This document shows positions 45,570 through 56,978 of a DNA stretch of 64,000 nucleotides, piece by piece. Origin of the DNA: Mycoplasma wenyonii str. Massachusetts (GTDB lineage: Bacteria; Bacillota_I; Bacilli_A; Mycoplasmatales; Mycoplasmoidaceae); NCBI RefSeq assembly GCF_000277795.1, contig NC_018149.1, forward strand, positions 62,001-126,000. The letters are read 5' to 3'. How positions within the stretch are numbered: the stretch's first letter is position 1; every line of letters starts with the position of its first letter. The notes below the pieces were generated by a model. The model did not search any database, had not been told where the DNA came from, and saw only the letters and a program-made list of their open reading frames with translations. Both the position numbers and the translations under genes were made by a program.

Positions 45570-46013
45570 ATGGATATGAATCTAGGAAAGACAACCTTAC
45601 TCACTAGAGAGGAAGCTCTTGCTCAAAGAAAGTGAGTATTATTAGATGCTAAAAATGTTTACTTAGGTAGATTAGCAGTTCAAATAGCTGACTTATTAAG
45701 AGGAAAGGGAAAAGTAAACTTCACCCCATCTTATGACTGTGGAGAGTTTGTAGTAGTTATTAATAGTGACAAGATAAGACTTTCTGGGCACAAACTTACA
45801 GATAAGTTTTGGTATAGACACTCTGGTTATCCCGGAGGATTAAAGCAAAGAAATGGGAGAGAGATGTTAGAGCACTACTCTGACAAAATGCTTATGTTAG
45901 CTGTTAAGGGTATGTTACCTAGAAATAGATACCTTTCTAGAGCTTTACTGAACAAATTAAAGATTTATAAAGGACCAGAACATCCCCATACAGCTCAATT
46001 ATCAAACAGCTAA
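45570..46013 (+). CDS. rplM: 50S ribosomal protein L13
   Basis: 147 residues from an ATG, one TGA Trp. 'KWVLLDAKNVYLGRLAVQIADLLRGK' is the L13 N-terminal signature; 'VVINSDKIRLSGHKLTDKFWYRHSGYPGGLK' and 'AVKGMLPRNRYLSRALLNKLKIYKGPEHPH' are the conserved core and C-terminal blocks. The usual partner S9 (rpsI) does not follow; a convergent gene overlaps the last 12 bases instead. Confidence 0.95.
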
Positions 46014-47558
46014 GTTCTGAATTATTGTTTTAGTCATCTTATAAGAAGATAGGAAAGGAGAAGATTGCTTAATTAACTGATTCATAAACTTACTATTTAT
46101 CTCTTTTAATTTGGGAATATCGTAGAACTTTTGAGGTAATTTGTATTTCTTTATGTGCTTAATTAGTTGAAGTACTAATCCTTCAGTGGAGGCAAGACCA
46201 AATAAGAGATAGCTTAGTTCTAGAGCTCTTTTTTGTCCTTCTTTGTCATTAACAGTTATGTACTCTAAGAAGGAAGGGAGAAAGAGTGCCAAAGACTTAT
46301 AGTATTCAAGCTTAGTTAATTGAGTTAAATTAGCTGCTAATTTAAATCAAGTTCAATAATTTGATTTAGTCATAAAGTATCTTCCATCAAAGCATTTAGC
46401 TGCAATAACCATAATAATCTTTGCATCTATTAGGGATAAGGAAGGATTATTTTCTAGATAGTCAAGATATCACTCTATTGATTTAAGTTCTCTAACTAAT
46501 CTCATTCTGTCTTCAGTAGTTAATTGACTATCAAAGTAACTGAATATAAGTCTGAAGAAGAGTAAATGCAATAATTCTTGTTGTTTTGATTTCTTGTACT
46601 CCAATAAGAGACTAGGAAAGTAAGCTACAAAATCAGAACTATCAATTGGATTAAAGAGGAAGATGGAGTTACCTCTTTGATTCTTACCAACCTTAACAGG
46701 CTTTTTAGTTAGTATCTGTTGATCGATTGTTTTAGTTGAAGGAAGTACTAGAGTTGGAACTGTAAACATAGAGAAGTAAGAAGATACTATAGTTCTTGAG
46801 GAATTAGATTGCATTCTTATACTTGTAGGCTTAATTAGTTTTCTAATAATTAGCTTTGCAAAGTCTATTAGTGAGTTAGAACCGACTACTAGTATAGAGT
46901 TAGTTCTGTGTTTGTTGCAGATTTTGACTATCTTTTGAACTACCTCTTTAGTTGGAGAAGGTTGAATATTGGTGTATTCATAGTATGGGATCTTGTTATC
47001 TTCTAAGAGCGCAACTATCTTTTTGTAACTAATTAATTGTCTAGTGTAAGAGTCATCAGAGAGAATCATTAAGCTATTTATATTTGCTTTTTTTAACTTG
47101 AACAGTAGAGATTTCTCTAGAGTATCTTCCCCAACTTCTCAGTTATTTAATAGGGGGATCTTTCTCTTGTCATTCTTTTGTTTCTTGGGGGTAGCAACTT
47201 CTTTGGTCGGACTTGTCTCTTCTTCTCTGTTTTTTCTTTCTTCCCTTACTCTAAAGAATTCTTCATAGTTAGGTTCTTGAAGAGGATCTAGATTGGAGTA
47301 GTTGTAGTCAAAGTTCTTTTTGTTGTCAGTAATTAGTGACTTGAACTTATTAAGTGCAAATTCATCTTGAATGGTATTTACAGTTACAGAAGAAGTTTTT
47401 GTATTAAAGGGTTTGAGTTGAAAGGAAGATCTTTGAAACTGAAAGAATAACTGACTATCTAATGCATTTTTGTAAATTGATTCTGAGATATCTTCTTTGG
47501 CTTTCTTTGGAAATAATTTATTAGTAGTTCCCTTTGCCTTGGAGGCTAAGGATGACAT
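46002..47558 (-). CDS. Iron-alcohol-dehydrogenase-like protein with N-terminal extension
   Basis: 518 residues read continuously through TGA Trp codons at 47139 and 46470. The first ~140 residues are a hydrophilic Lys/Thr/Glu-rich extension. The rest has the fold order of Fe-ADH/dehydroquinate-synthase-like proteins: '..NSLMILSDDSY', 'LLEDNKIPYYEYTNIQPSPTKEVVQKIVKI' and 'SILVVGSNSLIDFAKLI' (usual GGGSxxDxAK) and 'FTVPTLVLPST'. The metal-ligand His motifs of the helical half are not visible and the GGGS loop is GSNS. It is therefore probably catalytically dead or altered. Starts directly after the stop of the membrane protein at 47559. Confidence 0.72.
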
Positions 47559-48188
47559 CTAATACATTCCTCTTTCTAGAGCAACTATTTTTTCTCTAAC
47601 TGCTCTTTCCCAAGTAGCGAAACTGTGAATTAATAGATTCTTATTTCCTCTCAAGTCACTAACCTTTTCTTTCAACTCAGCAATTAAAGAAGGTAAGTTA
47701 CTTCTAGCTTTAGAGAATAGAAGTTGAACAATATTTTCTTTCTTTTTGTTCTTAAATTCTGTTTCGTTCTTATCTAGACCTAAGAGTCTTATTATCAACT
47801 CCATGCTCTTGTCATTTCTAGCAGATAGTATGGAGATAAGTTCAAGTATTCTTTCTCTACAAAGACCTAAGAAATTTTCCTTTGCAAGTAAGTTTCTGAA
47901 TTTAGCTCCTTGATCAATTAAGTTTTGATTTAGTTTTTCAGGAGCAATTGAGTTATCTTGAGGGGCTTGTAACTCTACAATAAAACCATTTACTTTTTCA
48001 TCATGAATACTCTTTTCAAGAGTTAGATGGTAAACCTCCTTGAATAAGTTAAAGACACTTTGTTTGCAGTCCAATATGTCTTGAATAGCATCTCTCTTGA
48101 ATTTCAAGAATAAATAAAGAAGGGCGCAAGCAACAACAACCAGACCAACAAAGAAACTGGTATAGGCTATCCACTCCATACTTGCCAA
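47559..48188 (-). CDS. Membrane-anchored coiled-coil protein
   Basis: 209 residues from a TTG (an ATG three codons on is also possible). One N-terminal helix ('IAYTSFFVGLVVVACALLYLFL') is followed by a long Lys/Glu/Leu-rich helical region with heptad-like spacing. Its stop TAG is immediately followed by the ATG of the iron-ADH-like gene, so the two are co-translated and may form a membrane-linked complex. Function unknown. Confidence 0.7.
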   Translation of the reverse strand: MASMEWIAYTSFFVGLVVVACALLYLFLKFKRDAIQDILDCKQSVFNLFKEVYHLTLEKSIHDEKVNGFIVELQAPQDNSIAPEKLNQNLIDQGAKFRNLLAKENFLGLCRERILELISILSARNDKSMELIIRLLGLDKNETEFKNKKKENIVQLLFSKARSNLPSLIAELKEKVSDLRGNKNLLIHSFATWERAVREKIVALERGMY

Positions 48189-48236
48189 CTCTAAATTACT
48201 TTATTAAAGATTATTTAATAAGAAAAATAAAGCTTA

Positions 48237-49664
48237 TTAATTTTTAGCCTTATGTGCTCAACCTCTTGCTTTTAGTCAAGTATTCTTTTTATAAGTTTCT
48301 ACTTGCTCCCTGTAAGAAGATTTTTGTCCAGTAGCACCCAATAACAAGTCAAATTTAGGAGATTTAATTACGTGATCCCCCCTTCTCTCCTTGCCCCTCA
48401 GAGGAACAATTGTTGAACTACTTCCTCCCCCTCCACCATGTATTCCTAGTAAGTTACCATCTTTGTCTGTAAATAGGCTACCAGAAGCTCCCCCTTCTAG
48501 TCTGTATTTCTTATTTATTCCTAATAGGTGGAAATGTCCTACATCATTTCTTCTTGTACCATTTCACTCTACTTTATAAATCCCTTTATTACCATCAGCG
48601 AACCCTCTAATCTTTTGTTGATTTGTATCATGATGTAATCCTGAATGATCATTCAATAATTTGTATCCCTCTTCCCTTTCTTCATCTCAACCTCTTGATT
48701 GTTCAAACTTTCCTTTATTTCCTTTTGGATAACCAAGCTCAAAGAAATTTTCTTCTAATTGTTGAATTTTTTCGGTGTCATATCTAACATCTAGAGGATC
48801 AGCGAATACATTTATAGCATCTGTTGATTCCACTCGATAATGGTCAGCAAAATTATTAGTTATTCTTCTTGCATAATCTTCTTCCTTGAATTTAATTTCT
48901 AGCACTGCAAAGTCTTTATAGTTGTTTGCTCTAATACCTAATTCTGGATTTTCTTCAAATAAATCAAAGGCTGCATAAAACAGCTTAGGTTCTTCCATTC
49001 TTCCATTTAGTCAACCTCCATATTCCGCCTTTAGCTCCGCACCATTTGAAGACTTTGCAAGATTTAGATCTGAATAACCATATTTATTTGATACATCACA
49101 AGTTGTTGTATTGTGGTCTCACAGAGATAATCTAGAGTACCAAGGAAGATAAGAATTAACTCTATGTGCTAACTTTCTTCTTAATCTTTGTGTTTCTTCA
49201 ACTGAAGAAGGGAGAGATTGCTTGTAAGGGTTTTCAGCAAACTTATATCCATTTATTACATGTGCCGCAGTTGCAATATATCAAGTTGTTGGATATTTGT
49301 CAGCTCTTTCAGGAATTTCATAGTCTAGTATTCATCCTGTTCCAATACCACAGGATCAGAAGATTCTAAAGGAGTAATCATCTAGTTTCTTAAAAGCTTT
49401 TTCTGCTATTTCTCTATTAAGTCTTTTTTGCTCTTGCCAGTCTATTTCTTGTGATTGATGAGCTAGTGTTCCTGCAGATTCAGCCTCTATAGTTTGTCGA
49501 TGAATATCATATGCATCTTCTTGAACTTGAGTCATCTCCATTCCCTCTGTAAGGAACTTGAAATCAGGTTCACTAGAAACATTAGGACTTCATAACTTAT
49601 AAACACCAACAGCAGAGGAAGGAATGGTAACTAGAGTTAAAACTAGTTTTTTAACAAGTGCCAT
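48237..49664 (-). CDS. DUF31 trypsin-like serine protease (copy 1)
   Basis: 475 residues. N-terminal hydrophobic anchor ('VLTLVTIPSSAVGVYKLW'). The protease core shows 'SCGIGTGWILDYE' and 'TWYIATAAHVINGYKF' (catalytic His), 'FAVLEIKF' after it (Asp region), and 'LGINKKYRLEGGASGSLF' (catalytic Ser). These are the marks of the mycoplasma DUF31 family, whose characterised member MIP cleaves immunoglobulin. Five or more TGA Trp. A paralog lies at 52461. No candidate for the Ig-binding partner MIB is visible nearby. Confidence 0.85.
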
Positions 49665-49723
49665 TGTTTTTTAAAAATAGTCTTTGAAAATAAATTTTAC
49701 AAACTAATAAAAGAAATAAATAA

Positions 49724-50284
49724 TTATTCAAATTCAATATTTATTGTTTGATTTTTACAAGCAAAGGATTGTTTATTGTCTCTAGAAGTTATTTCACAAT
49801 CACGCTCAGGAACTAGATTTTCTACATCTGCCCATTTGGAGCTAAATTTAGGACTTAAGTCTTGTTTTGTGCTATCTTCAAGTGTGATTAATAAATTAAT
49901 ACTGCCTTTCTCCTCGCTTCTAGATAAATTCTTGACTTTCTTTGCAGTAACTAATGTTTTGGAATTAACTTCCTCGGGAGTGTTCATTTCATACAAGTAA
50001 AGAGAGGGAGAGGAACCGAAAGGGCATACTAATAATTCTTTTACTTTTGAAGAAAAATGATCGTTACTTGCAATTACTTTGCACCCCTCAGGAAGATATT
50101 TTCTTAAATTTGCACTCGAATCTCCCTGACCTCTTTGTATTTGATCAAACTCCTCTTTACTAATTTCAAATTGAATTTCTTTTCCATTTCTTGACTTTGA
50201 TAGTGAAAGAGGGACTCCAACTGCAACGCCTGCGACTCCAGCAACAGTAATTACTTTTACTAATGTGGAAATAAGAAAGTTCAT
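49724..50284 (-). CDS. Anchored protein of unknown function
   Basis: 186 residues from an ATG. N-terminal helix ('LISTLVKVITVAGVAGVAVGVPLSL') then a hydrophilic mixed domain with four Cys at about 68, 87, 163 and 176, possibly disulfide-bonded. No TGA until the natural stop TAA. It lies between the DUF31 protease and a restriction-gene remnant. No family recognised. Confidence 0.62.
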   Translation of the reverse strand: MNFLISTLVKVITVAGVAGVAVGVPLSLSKSRNGKEIQFEISKEEFDQIQRGQGDSSANLRKYLPEGCKVIASNDHFSSKVKELLVCPFGSSPSLYLYEMNTPEEVNSKTLVTAKKVKNLSRSEEKGSINLLITLEDSTKQDLSPKFSSKWADVENLVPERDCEITSRDNKQSFACKNQTINIEFE

Positions 50285-50323
50285 TGCAGATTTACTTTAA
50301 CACTGAAACTTAATACTTAAAAT

Positions 50324-50884
50324 TTATTGCTTTGTCTTAACTTTTTGCTTTTTATTTAGAGAAAGTAATCACTGCTTACCGAGCACAGTAATACTTTCAG
50401 ATATCTCTCTTGACATCATCTCTTCTATATGAATTAGATAGTTTTTGAGAGTTTCTGGATCATTTGTTATAAGAGTAACTTCATATTCTTGTTGTTCCGC
50501 TGACCCTGAATTCACCAAAAAACTTAAGTCGGGAGAACCAATCATCACTGTTTGGATTTGATTATTTTTGAAAAAACAATACAACTGACCGTGATATTTA
50601 AAAGAACAAACCATCTTTATTTCCCCAATTCCTGCATTTTGTCATTGTTTATTAATTCACAAAACTTTTAATCTGAGCGACTTTGGCATGTTTTCAATTT
50701 GATACATACCTAGAACTAATGTAATGTTTTGGATGCTGTATTTTCTTACTAGCCTGTCTAGTTCTAGTAAAGAATCTGGAGAACAAAATCCTACCAGAAT
50801 TATTAATTTGTCTGCCTTTTGCATTTCTTTTCTGAAATGATCATTAATAGTTTCGCTATCGTCTGTAATTAATAATGGACTCAC
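50324..50884 (-). CDS. Truncated PLD-fold endonuclease (NgoFVII-like) paralog
   Basis: 186 residues. It matches the N-terminal half of the endonuclease at 59857-61075: 'LIILVGFCSPDSLLELDRLV', 'ITLVLGMYQIENMPKS', 'HGQLYCFFKNNQ' and 'IGSPDLSFLVNSGS' correspond to 'IVVGYCSKASLEKL', 'LILGMYYLEGFPK', 'HNKLYCFYKDEQ' and 'GTANLSFLEGQG'. The DNA-binding C-terminal half is missing. The HxK motif of the PLD site is HGQLY, lacking the Lys. Probably a decaying copy, although the frame is still open. Confidence 0.68.
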
Positions 50885-50961
50885 ACGAGAAAAAGAATTC
50901 TTTTATCGTAAGTTAAATAATTTAGATCACAAAAAGTAATTAAATCTTTAACTTTAGTTAG

Positions 50962-51233
50962 ATGGAAAAGAAAGTTAAATGAGTTGAATTGGGGGAGATA
51001 TGTGAGTTTCAGGCGGGATTAACCGCCAACAAGGAACAAATGTTGAAGGAAAAAGTTAATGAATGATGCAAGCCATTAATCAAAATAAATAATTTTGAAT
51101 AGCAAAGGATGGTTGCGCTGTAGGAAAAATAGCTCTAAATGATACTCAAAAAAATTTATTGTTCTTAAACAATTTGTAAGTTAATTCCAAAAGAATCAAT
51201 TCAGGAAAAATATTTGTTTTGTGTGTTATTTAA
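50962..51233 (+). pseudogene. hsdS remnant (5' part of a type I specificity gene)
   Basis: The start (MEKKVKWVELGEICEF) and about 15 bases of upstream DNA match the intact hsdS on the other strand at 59846. The frame hits TAG after ~50 codons. Downstream, 'AKDGCAVGKIALNDTQ' and, after a frame change, 'TICKLIPKESIQ' match the second half-subunit of hsdS ('AKDGCTVGKITLNDSQ', 'TICKLIPKEIIQ'). It is a chimeric, internally deleted remnant. Confidence 0.82.
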
Positions 51234-51241
51234 ATAAGAGT

Positions 51242-52291
51242 ATGGTTGGCGACGAACAACAAGACTTGTTATCTTGAAGTGAAATATGAAGAATTTGTGG
51301 TAATTCTGTACCAAAGCTCATTAATGAGCAAAGTGAAGGGAAATGATGAAAAGAATTTATTGAAGTAATTAAGCAAGAAGATGTTCAAGATCGCTTGTTT
51401 GAACACACAGAACTAAAGGTAAAAATAGAAGAAAAATGGGATTGAAGGGGGGAGAATGGTTTCATGCTAGATGTTGGTATAAAAGGGGAAGGTCCCAATA
51501 AGGAGAGCAGCGAAATCGAAGAAAGTTTTCAAATTACTTGATTTCACGATAAAAGGATTTTGTCTCACTATTCAAAGGAAGAGCAAACAGAAATTATTCA
51601 AGATTGTGTTTCAAAGGGATTAATAAAGCTAATGAAATATATTCTTAATTCAGCTCTTGCTTCAAATCCTCTTGAATCTTCTAAAGAAAATAAGGAAGAT
51701 AAATTTTTACAAATTGTTTTTGGCTATAGCTATAAACCTAATAGCAAAATAATTAGTGGAAATGAAGATGAACGTATTCAAAAATTAAAAAACTTAGTTG
51801 AAGCTTGTATTGAGAAATACACTCAGGTAACAGAACAAAAATGAAAAGATGTTTATTTATATGATTGCGATGGACAAAATATTTCTTTCGCTAATGAAAT
51901 AATAGATTTAATAAAAATAGTTAGTTCTGAAGGGCCAGAAGAGCTGTTATCGAAAGATTTTGAAAAACAAAAAACTATATTAGAGGCGTTAGCTAATCCA
52001 GAAAATTTATTGTTGCTCTTGAATTCAGATAATTACACTGAGTTAAGTTGCGATTGCATGAGATGAAATTATTTAAATAGCTATTTTCAAGGAAGAATCT
52101 ATCCCGTGTCGTGTATGAAAAAAGGTTATGCTAGATTGTTGGATAAAAGAGCTTTAAAAATTAGGATTTGTTTTAATAAGTTCGTTCATAAAAACATAGA
52201 TTCAGATGCTGATTCGTGTAAAGCAATATATGACATTTACACTTCCATATTTGAAAATTTTGCAGGATGCTTGCTTGTACCGAAAATTTAA
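51242..52291 (+). CDS. Unknown protein in R-M remnant region
   Basis: 349 residues from an ATG with about a dozen TGA Trp, so it is under selection in the UGA-Trp code. No signal peptide. Acidic, mixed secondary structure, and several Cys ('LSCDCMRWNYL', 'PVSCMKKGY'). No domain recognised. It begins 9 bases after the hsdS remnant and ends before a DUF31 gene on the other strand. A restriction- or defence-related role is conceivable from context alone. Confidence 0.68.
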
Positions 52292-52460
52292 TTTTTAAAA
52301 CTAATTTCACTCATTTTCATAATGTTTTTTAAATTCAACAGATTTTCTAATGACCTTTGCTTCTCTATCGACTGATTTATTTTTTTGTAAGATTTCCTCT
52401 TTAGTTAATGACCTTTTTACTATCCTTTCAACAACACTTTCAAGGGAGTTATATCTATCC

Positions 52461-53939
52461 TTAAGTCTTATGTGCTCAACCTCTCTTTCTTAGTCAGGTG
52501 TTTTTGTTATATTTTTCTACTTGTTCCTTATAAGAATTCTTTTGGCCTTCAGCACCCAATATAAAGTCATATTTAGGTGAACGTAAATCACCTCGCTCTC
52601 TACCCTCTATTTTGCTTTGTCTCAAAGGAGTTCAAAAAGATTGCAGATCACCCAGTTGACCTGATCCCTCAAGCAATCCTAATACATTTCCATCCTTGTC
52701 TACTATCATGCTTCCTGACGCTCCCCCTCTCAGCCTGTATCCCCAAGAATCACTTTTCATTACATAGTGATTTCCAACTTGTATTCTTTTTTTGCCTTTT
52801 TCTCAAGACATATCAAAAACTCTATAAGAATTAGCAAGCCCTCGAATTCTTTTTTTATCTTTGTCACTTACAAGATATCGTTCATCATCTGAAAGTCTTA
52901 AACCTCTACCTGTATTTGGATTGAAAGTGGTAGTATATTTTCATTTATCGCCAGCCCCACCAGGATATCCTAAATGATAGAAATCTTCCTCAGACTTATT
53001 CAACGCTTCTTCGGTATATTTTTCTGTTAAGGAAGGGGCAAAGAAATTTAAAGCTTCTTTAGATTCAACAGGATACTTAGTCGCAAAATTATTAGTTACT
53101 TTTCTTGCAATCTCTTCATCAGTAAATTCAATTTCGATAATCGCAAAATCCCGTTGTTGTTCAGCCTCAACATCTAATGAACTATCTTCATTTAAGAAAT
53201 TGATTGGAGCATAGAACAACTTAGGTTCTTTGATTTTCTTATTGTGTAATAAACCTAAATCACTCTTATAGTTGAAATCGCTATCTTGTCTAATGATGGC
53301 AATGTCAAAATATCCTTGACGTATATTGGCTGAGCATCCCTTCATGCTCAATAAGCCAACTCCCGATCAATTAAATTGGCGTTTATGTTTAAGTGCTCTT
53401 AAGCTTTTGGTTGCCTCCTCAGAGACAGGCAAAATTTGTCCATAAGGATTTTCAACAAATCTTCACTTATCGACAACATGAGCAGCAGTTCCAAAATATC
53501 AGGTAGTTGGGTATTTTTCACCTTCCTTAGGAAGTTCGTAATCTAAAATCCAACCAGTTCCAAAACTACATGGGTGAACTAATTTAAAGGTATAGTCATT
53601 TAACACTTTATGAATCTTTTCAGCCTGCGCTATTCTCTTTTGTCTTTCTTCTTCTGAAATTAGATTGTTATTGGAATAAGTGCTTTCAGGAAGGTCTGCA
53701 TAAGTAGCAGAACTATAGGGCTCAGTCGCTAAAAATTTTTGTGCTTCTCGGAAACTCTCTTTGTTTTCTTCTGTGGGTTCGGCATGCTCTACAGAACTAT
53801 CACTTCTTGCTAGTGTTACTTTTTCTGAGTTGGGGGAGGTGATTGAATTACCACTCCCATAGATTAACTTCTTTGCTCCAACAATTGAACCAACAATGGC
53901 GGAGAATAAAACAGTTCCACTCTTTCAGGTAATAGGCAT
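52461..53939 (-). CDS. DUF31 trypsin-like serine protease (copy 2)
   Basis: 492 residues from an ATG. Anchor 'GTVLFSAIVGSIVGAKKLIY', then 'CSFGTGWILDYELP', 'TWYFGTAAHVVDKW' (His), 'RDFAIIEIEF', 'YHLGYPGGAGDKW' and 'GYRLRGGASGSMIVD' (Ser). It closely parallels copy 1 along its whole length, down to the shared tail 'NTWL..RGWAHK'. The N-terminal 70 residues differ most. It lies about 2.8 kb from copy 1 on the same strand, with the R-M remnant in between. Confidence 0.85.
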
Positions 53940-54032
53940 AAGTAACTATTTAATATCTATTATTTCTTTGATTTTATTTTTGCTTCGATATTTCTTGAGC
54001 AGTAGTCTCAATACTGTACAGTTACAAAAACT

Positions 54033-56944
54033 TTAAATTCTGTATTGCTCTCATCGATTCATAAGTTCAAGAAGAGCACTTTTGGCTTTTTTTATTTGTT
54101 CTTGACTTGCGGTATCAAAATAAGACGAATGAGGAAGTATATTTCTCAATCAATTACCTTGCAATATTTTGTCTTTTTCTTCCTCTAGTAATACTTCTTT
54201 AATATTCTCCCTTTCTTCAATTTTGAAGTTAAATTCTGAAATTATTTCATCTAATTCTTCGTTTTGCTTGTTTGATATAAAACCCTTCCATTCCTTATCT
54301 ACAGAAAGATCTTCACGCTTTTCAGTCCCTTCTCATTTATCAATGAATTCATCTATTAATGGAGCACAAGATCTTATTCTGGTATTGCAATAAACCTTTT
54401 GCATAATCTTTTTCTTTTCCTCTCCTTTAGAAATAAGCCACAGTATGTAATTAATATCTACATTTTCAGATCTAATTAATTCAAGCGCTGATTCATCAAT
54501 GTCTATTGGCATTTCTGTTTCAAAAACTTCTTGACTTGCTTTCCTTTGGGCTATTATTTTGTCTCTGCAACCTAAATACTTGATGTTGTAATTTACTTTC
54601 TCATCCGCAGAAAGCAATTCCTTATTTTTGTATTCAGAATAACAAGATAGTTTTTTGTGAGTTTTTAAGACTTGACAATATCTATTCATAAAATCCCCAA
54701 TATCTTTGTCTTTAATGTTTGATTGTGTATTTGGATAGATTTGTCTAAATTCATCTATTAATTCTTTTGCGCTAGCATATTGTTTGTCAAAATTTGCCTC
54801 AAATAACATGCAAGGGGTGTTAACATCTCCTGTGGAACTAGCATACATACTTAACGCTTCATCTCTTTTTTCAGCTAAAGGCACAAAAGAAACAATATTC
54901 CCTACATCCTTAAGTTCGCTGTGTATTCTGTTAGTACGTGAAAATATTTGAATAAGATCGTGCGGGCTATTAATTTTTTTATCGATTCAAAGAGTATTAG
55001 GGCGGGGGAATCAAAACCAGTCAAAAACATAGCAACAACTATTAAGATGTCTATTTCAACATTTCTTAATCTTTTCGTTAAATCTTCTCTTCAAGTTTCA
55101 TAACCCTTCCCGATATCAAATTTCAAATCAAACCCCGTTTTAAAGGTTTGGTTATAGTCTTCAATTATTTTTGATATAGCATCTATGTGTCCCTTAACAT
55201 TCCCCGCTTCATCAGAACTTATGGAAAATATTGCAGAAATGACAATTCCAGTGTCTTTGGATTTTTCTTTGAATATTTCATAATATTCCAACAAATCTGC
55301 AATTGACTCTGCAACAAAAATAGAGTTGAAATGTTTTTTGAAAGAAGATCCTTTTGTTTTTCTTTCAAAGTTGTTTAATACCCAATCAACTATCTTTCTC
55401 TTTTTTTCTAATTTCTGATAAGGGAGCTGAACTTCGCGTTCAGTTGATTCTGATTTCTTAAATCTGACCTCATCATATCTTCAGGAAAGCACATTATTGT
55501 CTTGTAGGGCGTGTAAGAGGTTATAAGAGCATAGGGACTTGGTGAAGTATTTGTTGGTTCCTGCCTTGTCTTTTTCCTGCTCGTCTTTTGATTTTTGAGG
55601 CAAGATTGGAGTTCCGCTGACCCCAAAAATAAAACATTTTTTAAATCTATCTTCTGTAATTCTCCTCATTTGCCCCATTTCATCATCGCTACCCTGTGAT
55701 CTGTGACACTCATCAAATATAAAAACCACCCTCTCTTGCAATATTGGTAATTCTGAGAAATTTTCATGTTTGCAAGCTTTATTTAGTTTTTGAAAAGTAG
55801 TGCTTATTATTCGACAACTAGACTTGTTTAGCTTTTGAATTAACTCATAAGTATTGTTGGTTTGAGTTTCTTTGTCAGTATCACCAAACTTGTGAAATTC
55901 TCTTTGAGTTTGTGAATCTAATACCTTTCTGTCTACCACAAAAATAACTTTTGAAATTCCTTCTATATTGGAAATCAACTCTACTGCCTTCCAAGAAGTT
56001 AAAGTTTTACCGCTACCCGTTGCGTGTCAAATATAGCCTCTAGCCTCTGGAGTTCCCTCTAATTTCTTTTCGATTCCAATTTTCACTTTCTTGACCATCT
56101 TTTCAACTGCGTTAATTTGATAAGGTCTCATAACCAATAACTTCTTATCTGTGGTAAATACACAATATTTAGTCAAAATATTGAGTAAAGCGTTCTTATT
56201 AAGGAAGTATTTGGTGAAATCTATTAATCCTAAAATTCTTTTGTTTTGGCTATCTGTTCAGTAGCTCGTTAATCTAAAATTCGTGTCTTCTGCTTTACTT
56301 ATTCTTGCTCTCCTTATTCAAGCTAAATTTGAAGTGTTAGAGCAATATTTAGTTTCTAGGTGATTGGAAAAAACAAATAATTGGATAAATCAGAACAGCC
56401 TGTAAAAGCCAGATAAATAATCGTATTTGTCATATCTATCTAAATAACCAAATCTATTTTCTAATCTCTCCCCAACCTCAAAAAGTTCAATGAAAACCAA
56501 AGGCAATCCATTTACTAAGATGATTAGATTACGTTGATCTCCTAGAGGCTGAAAGACTTGTAAATGATTCTTATATACATGCTCTTTATCTATTAAGTAG
56601 ATATTCTGTTCATCTTCATCATCTGTCTTTAAAGACTTAACGTAGTTTTTTTGAATTGTTTCAGTATTTTCTTCAATTGTTTTGTTTTCAAAATATTCCT
56701 CAAAGAATCAGTTTCACTCGGAGTCAGAAAATCTAAATTCTTTGTTTCTTCTTAAGCTATTGAGTCTTTCTATTTGTCTGCGAAGATTATCTTTTAACTC
56801 AAATCTATCTTTTATTTTTATGAGTTCATATCCTTGTTGTTCCAGTAATTCAAATAATCTTTCTACTTTGTCATGATACGTTGTGAAATGTTCAATATTG
56901 TCTTCAGGAGCCTCGTAAACCGCGGGAACAATATTTTCTTTCAC
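54033..56944 (-). pseudogene. hsdR: Type I restriction R subunit, frameshifted
   Basis: Starts at a GTG; about 970 residues if in frame. The nuclease-like N-terminal domain ('NLIILVNGLPLVFIELF') precedes the motor: Walker A 'HATGSGKTLTSWKAV', DEAD-type 'VVFIFDECHRSQ', 'FGVSGTP'. At 55004-55008 the run of five C (complement) leaves 'LTGFDSP' one base short. The upstream frame ends at a TAG at 54902, while the +1 frame continues 'RPNTLWIDKK' and 'DLIQIFSRTNRIHSELKDVGN' (helicase motif VI) to 54033. A C6 run would restore the protein. Confidence 0.85.
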
Positions 56945-56978
56945 CCAGTATTATTTATCTTTCATTTTTCTGACTAGG

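Noticed and set aside
52292-52460. Minus-strand open stretch of about 55 codons (..SLESVVERIVKRSLTKEEILQK..)
   Set aside because: No start codon or ribosome-binding site of its own and no family recognised; possibly debris of a lost gene, not supportable as a feature.
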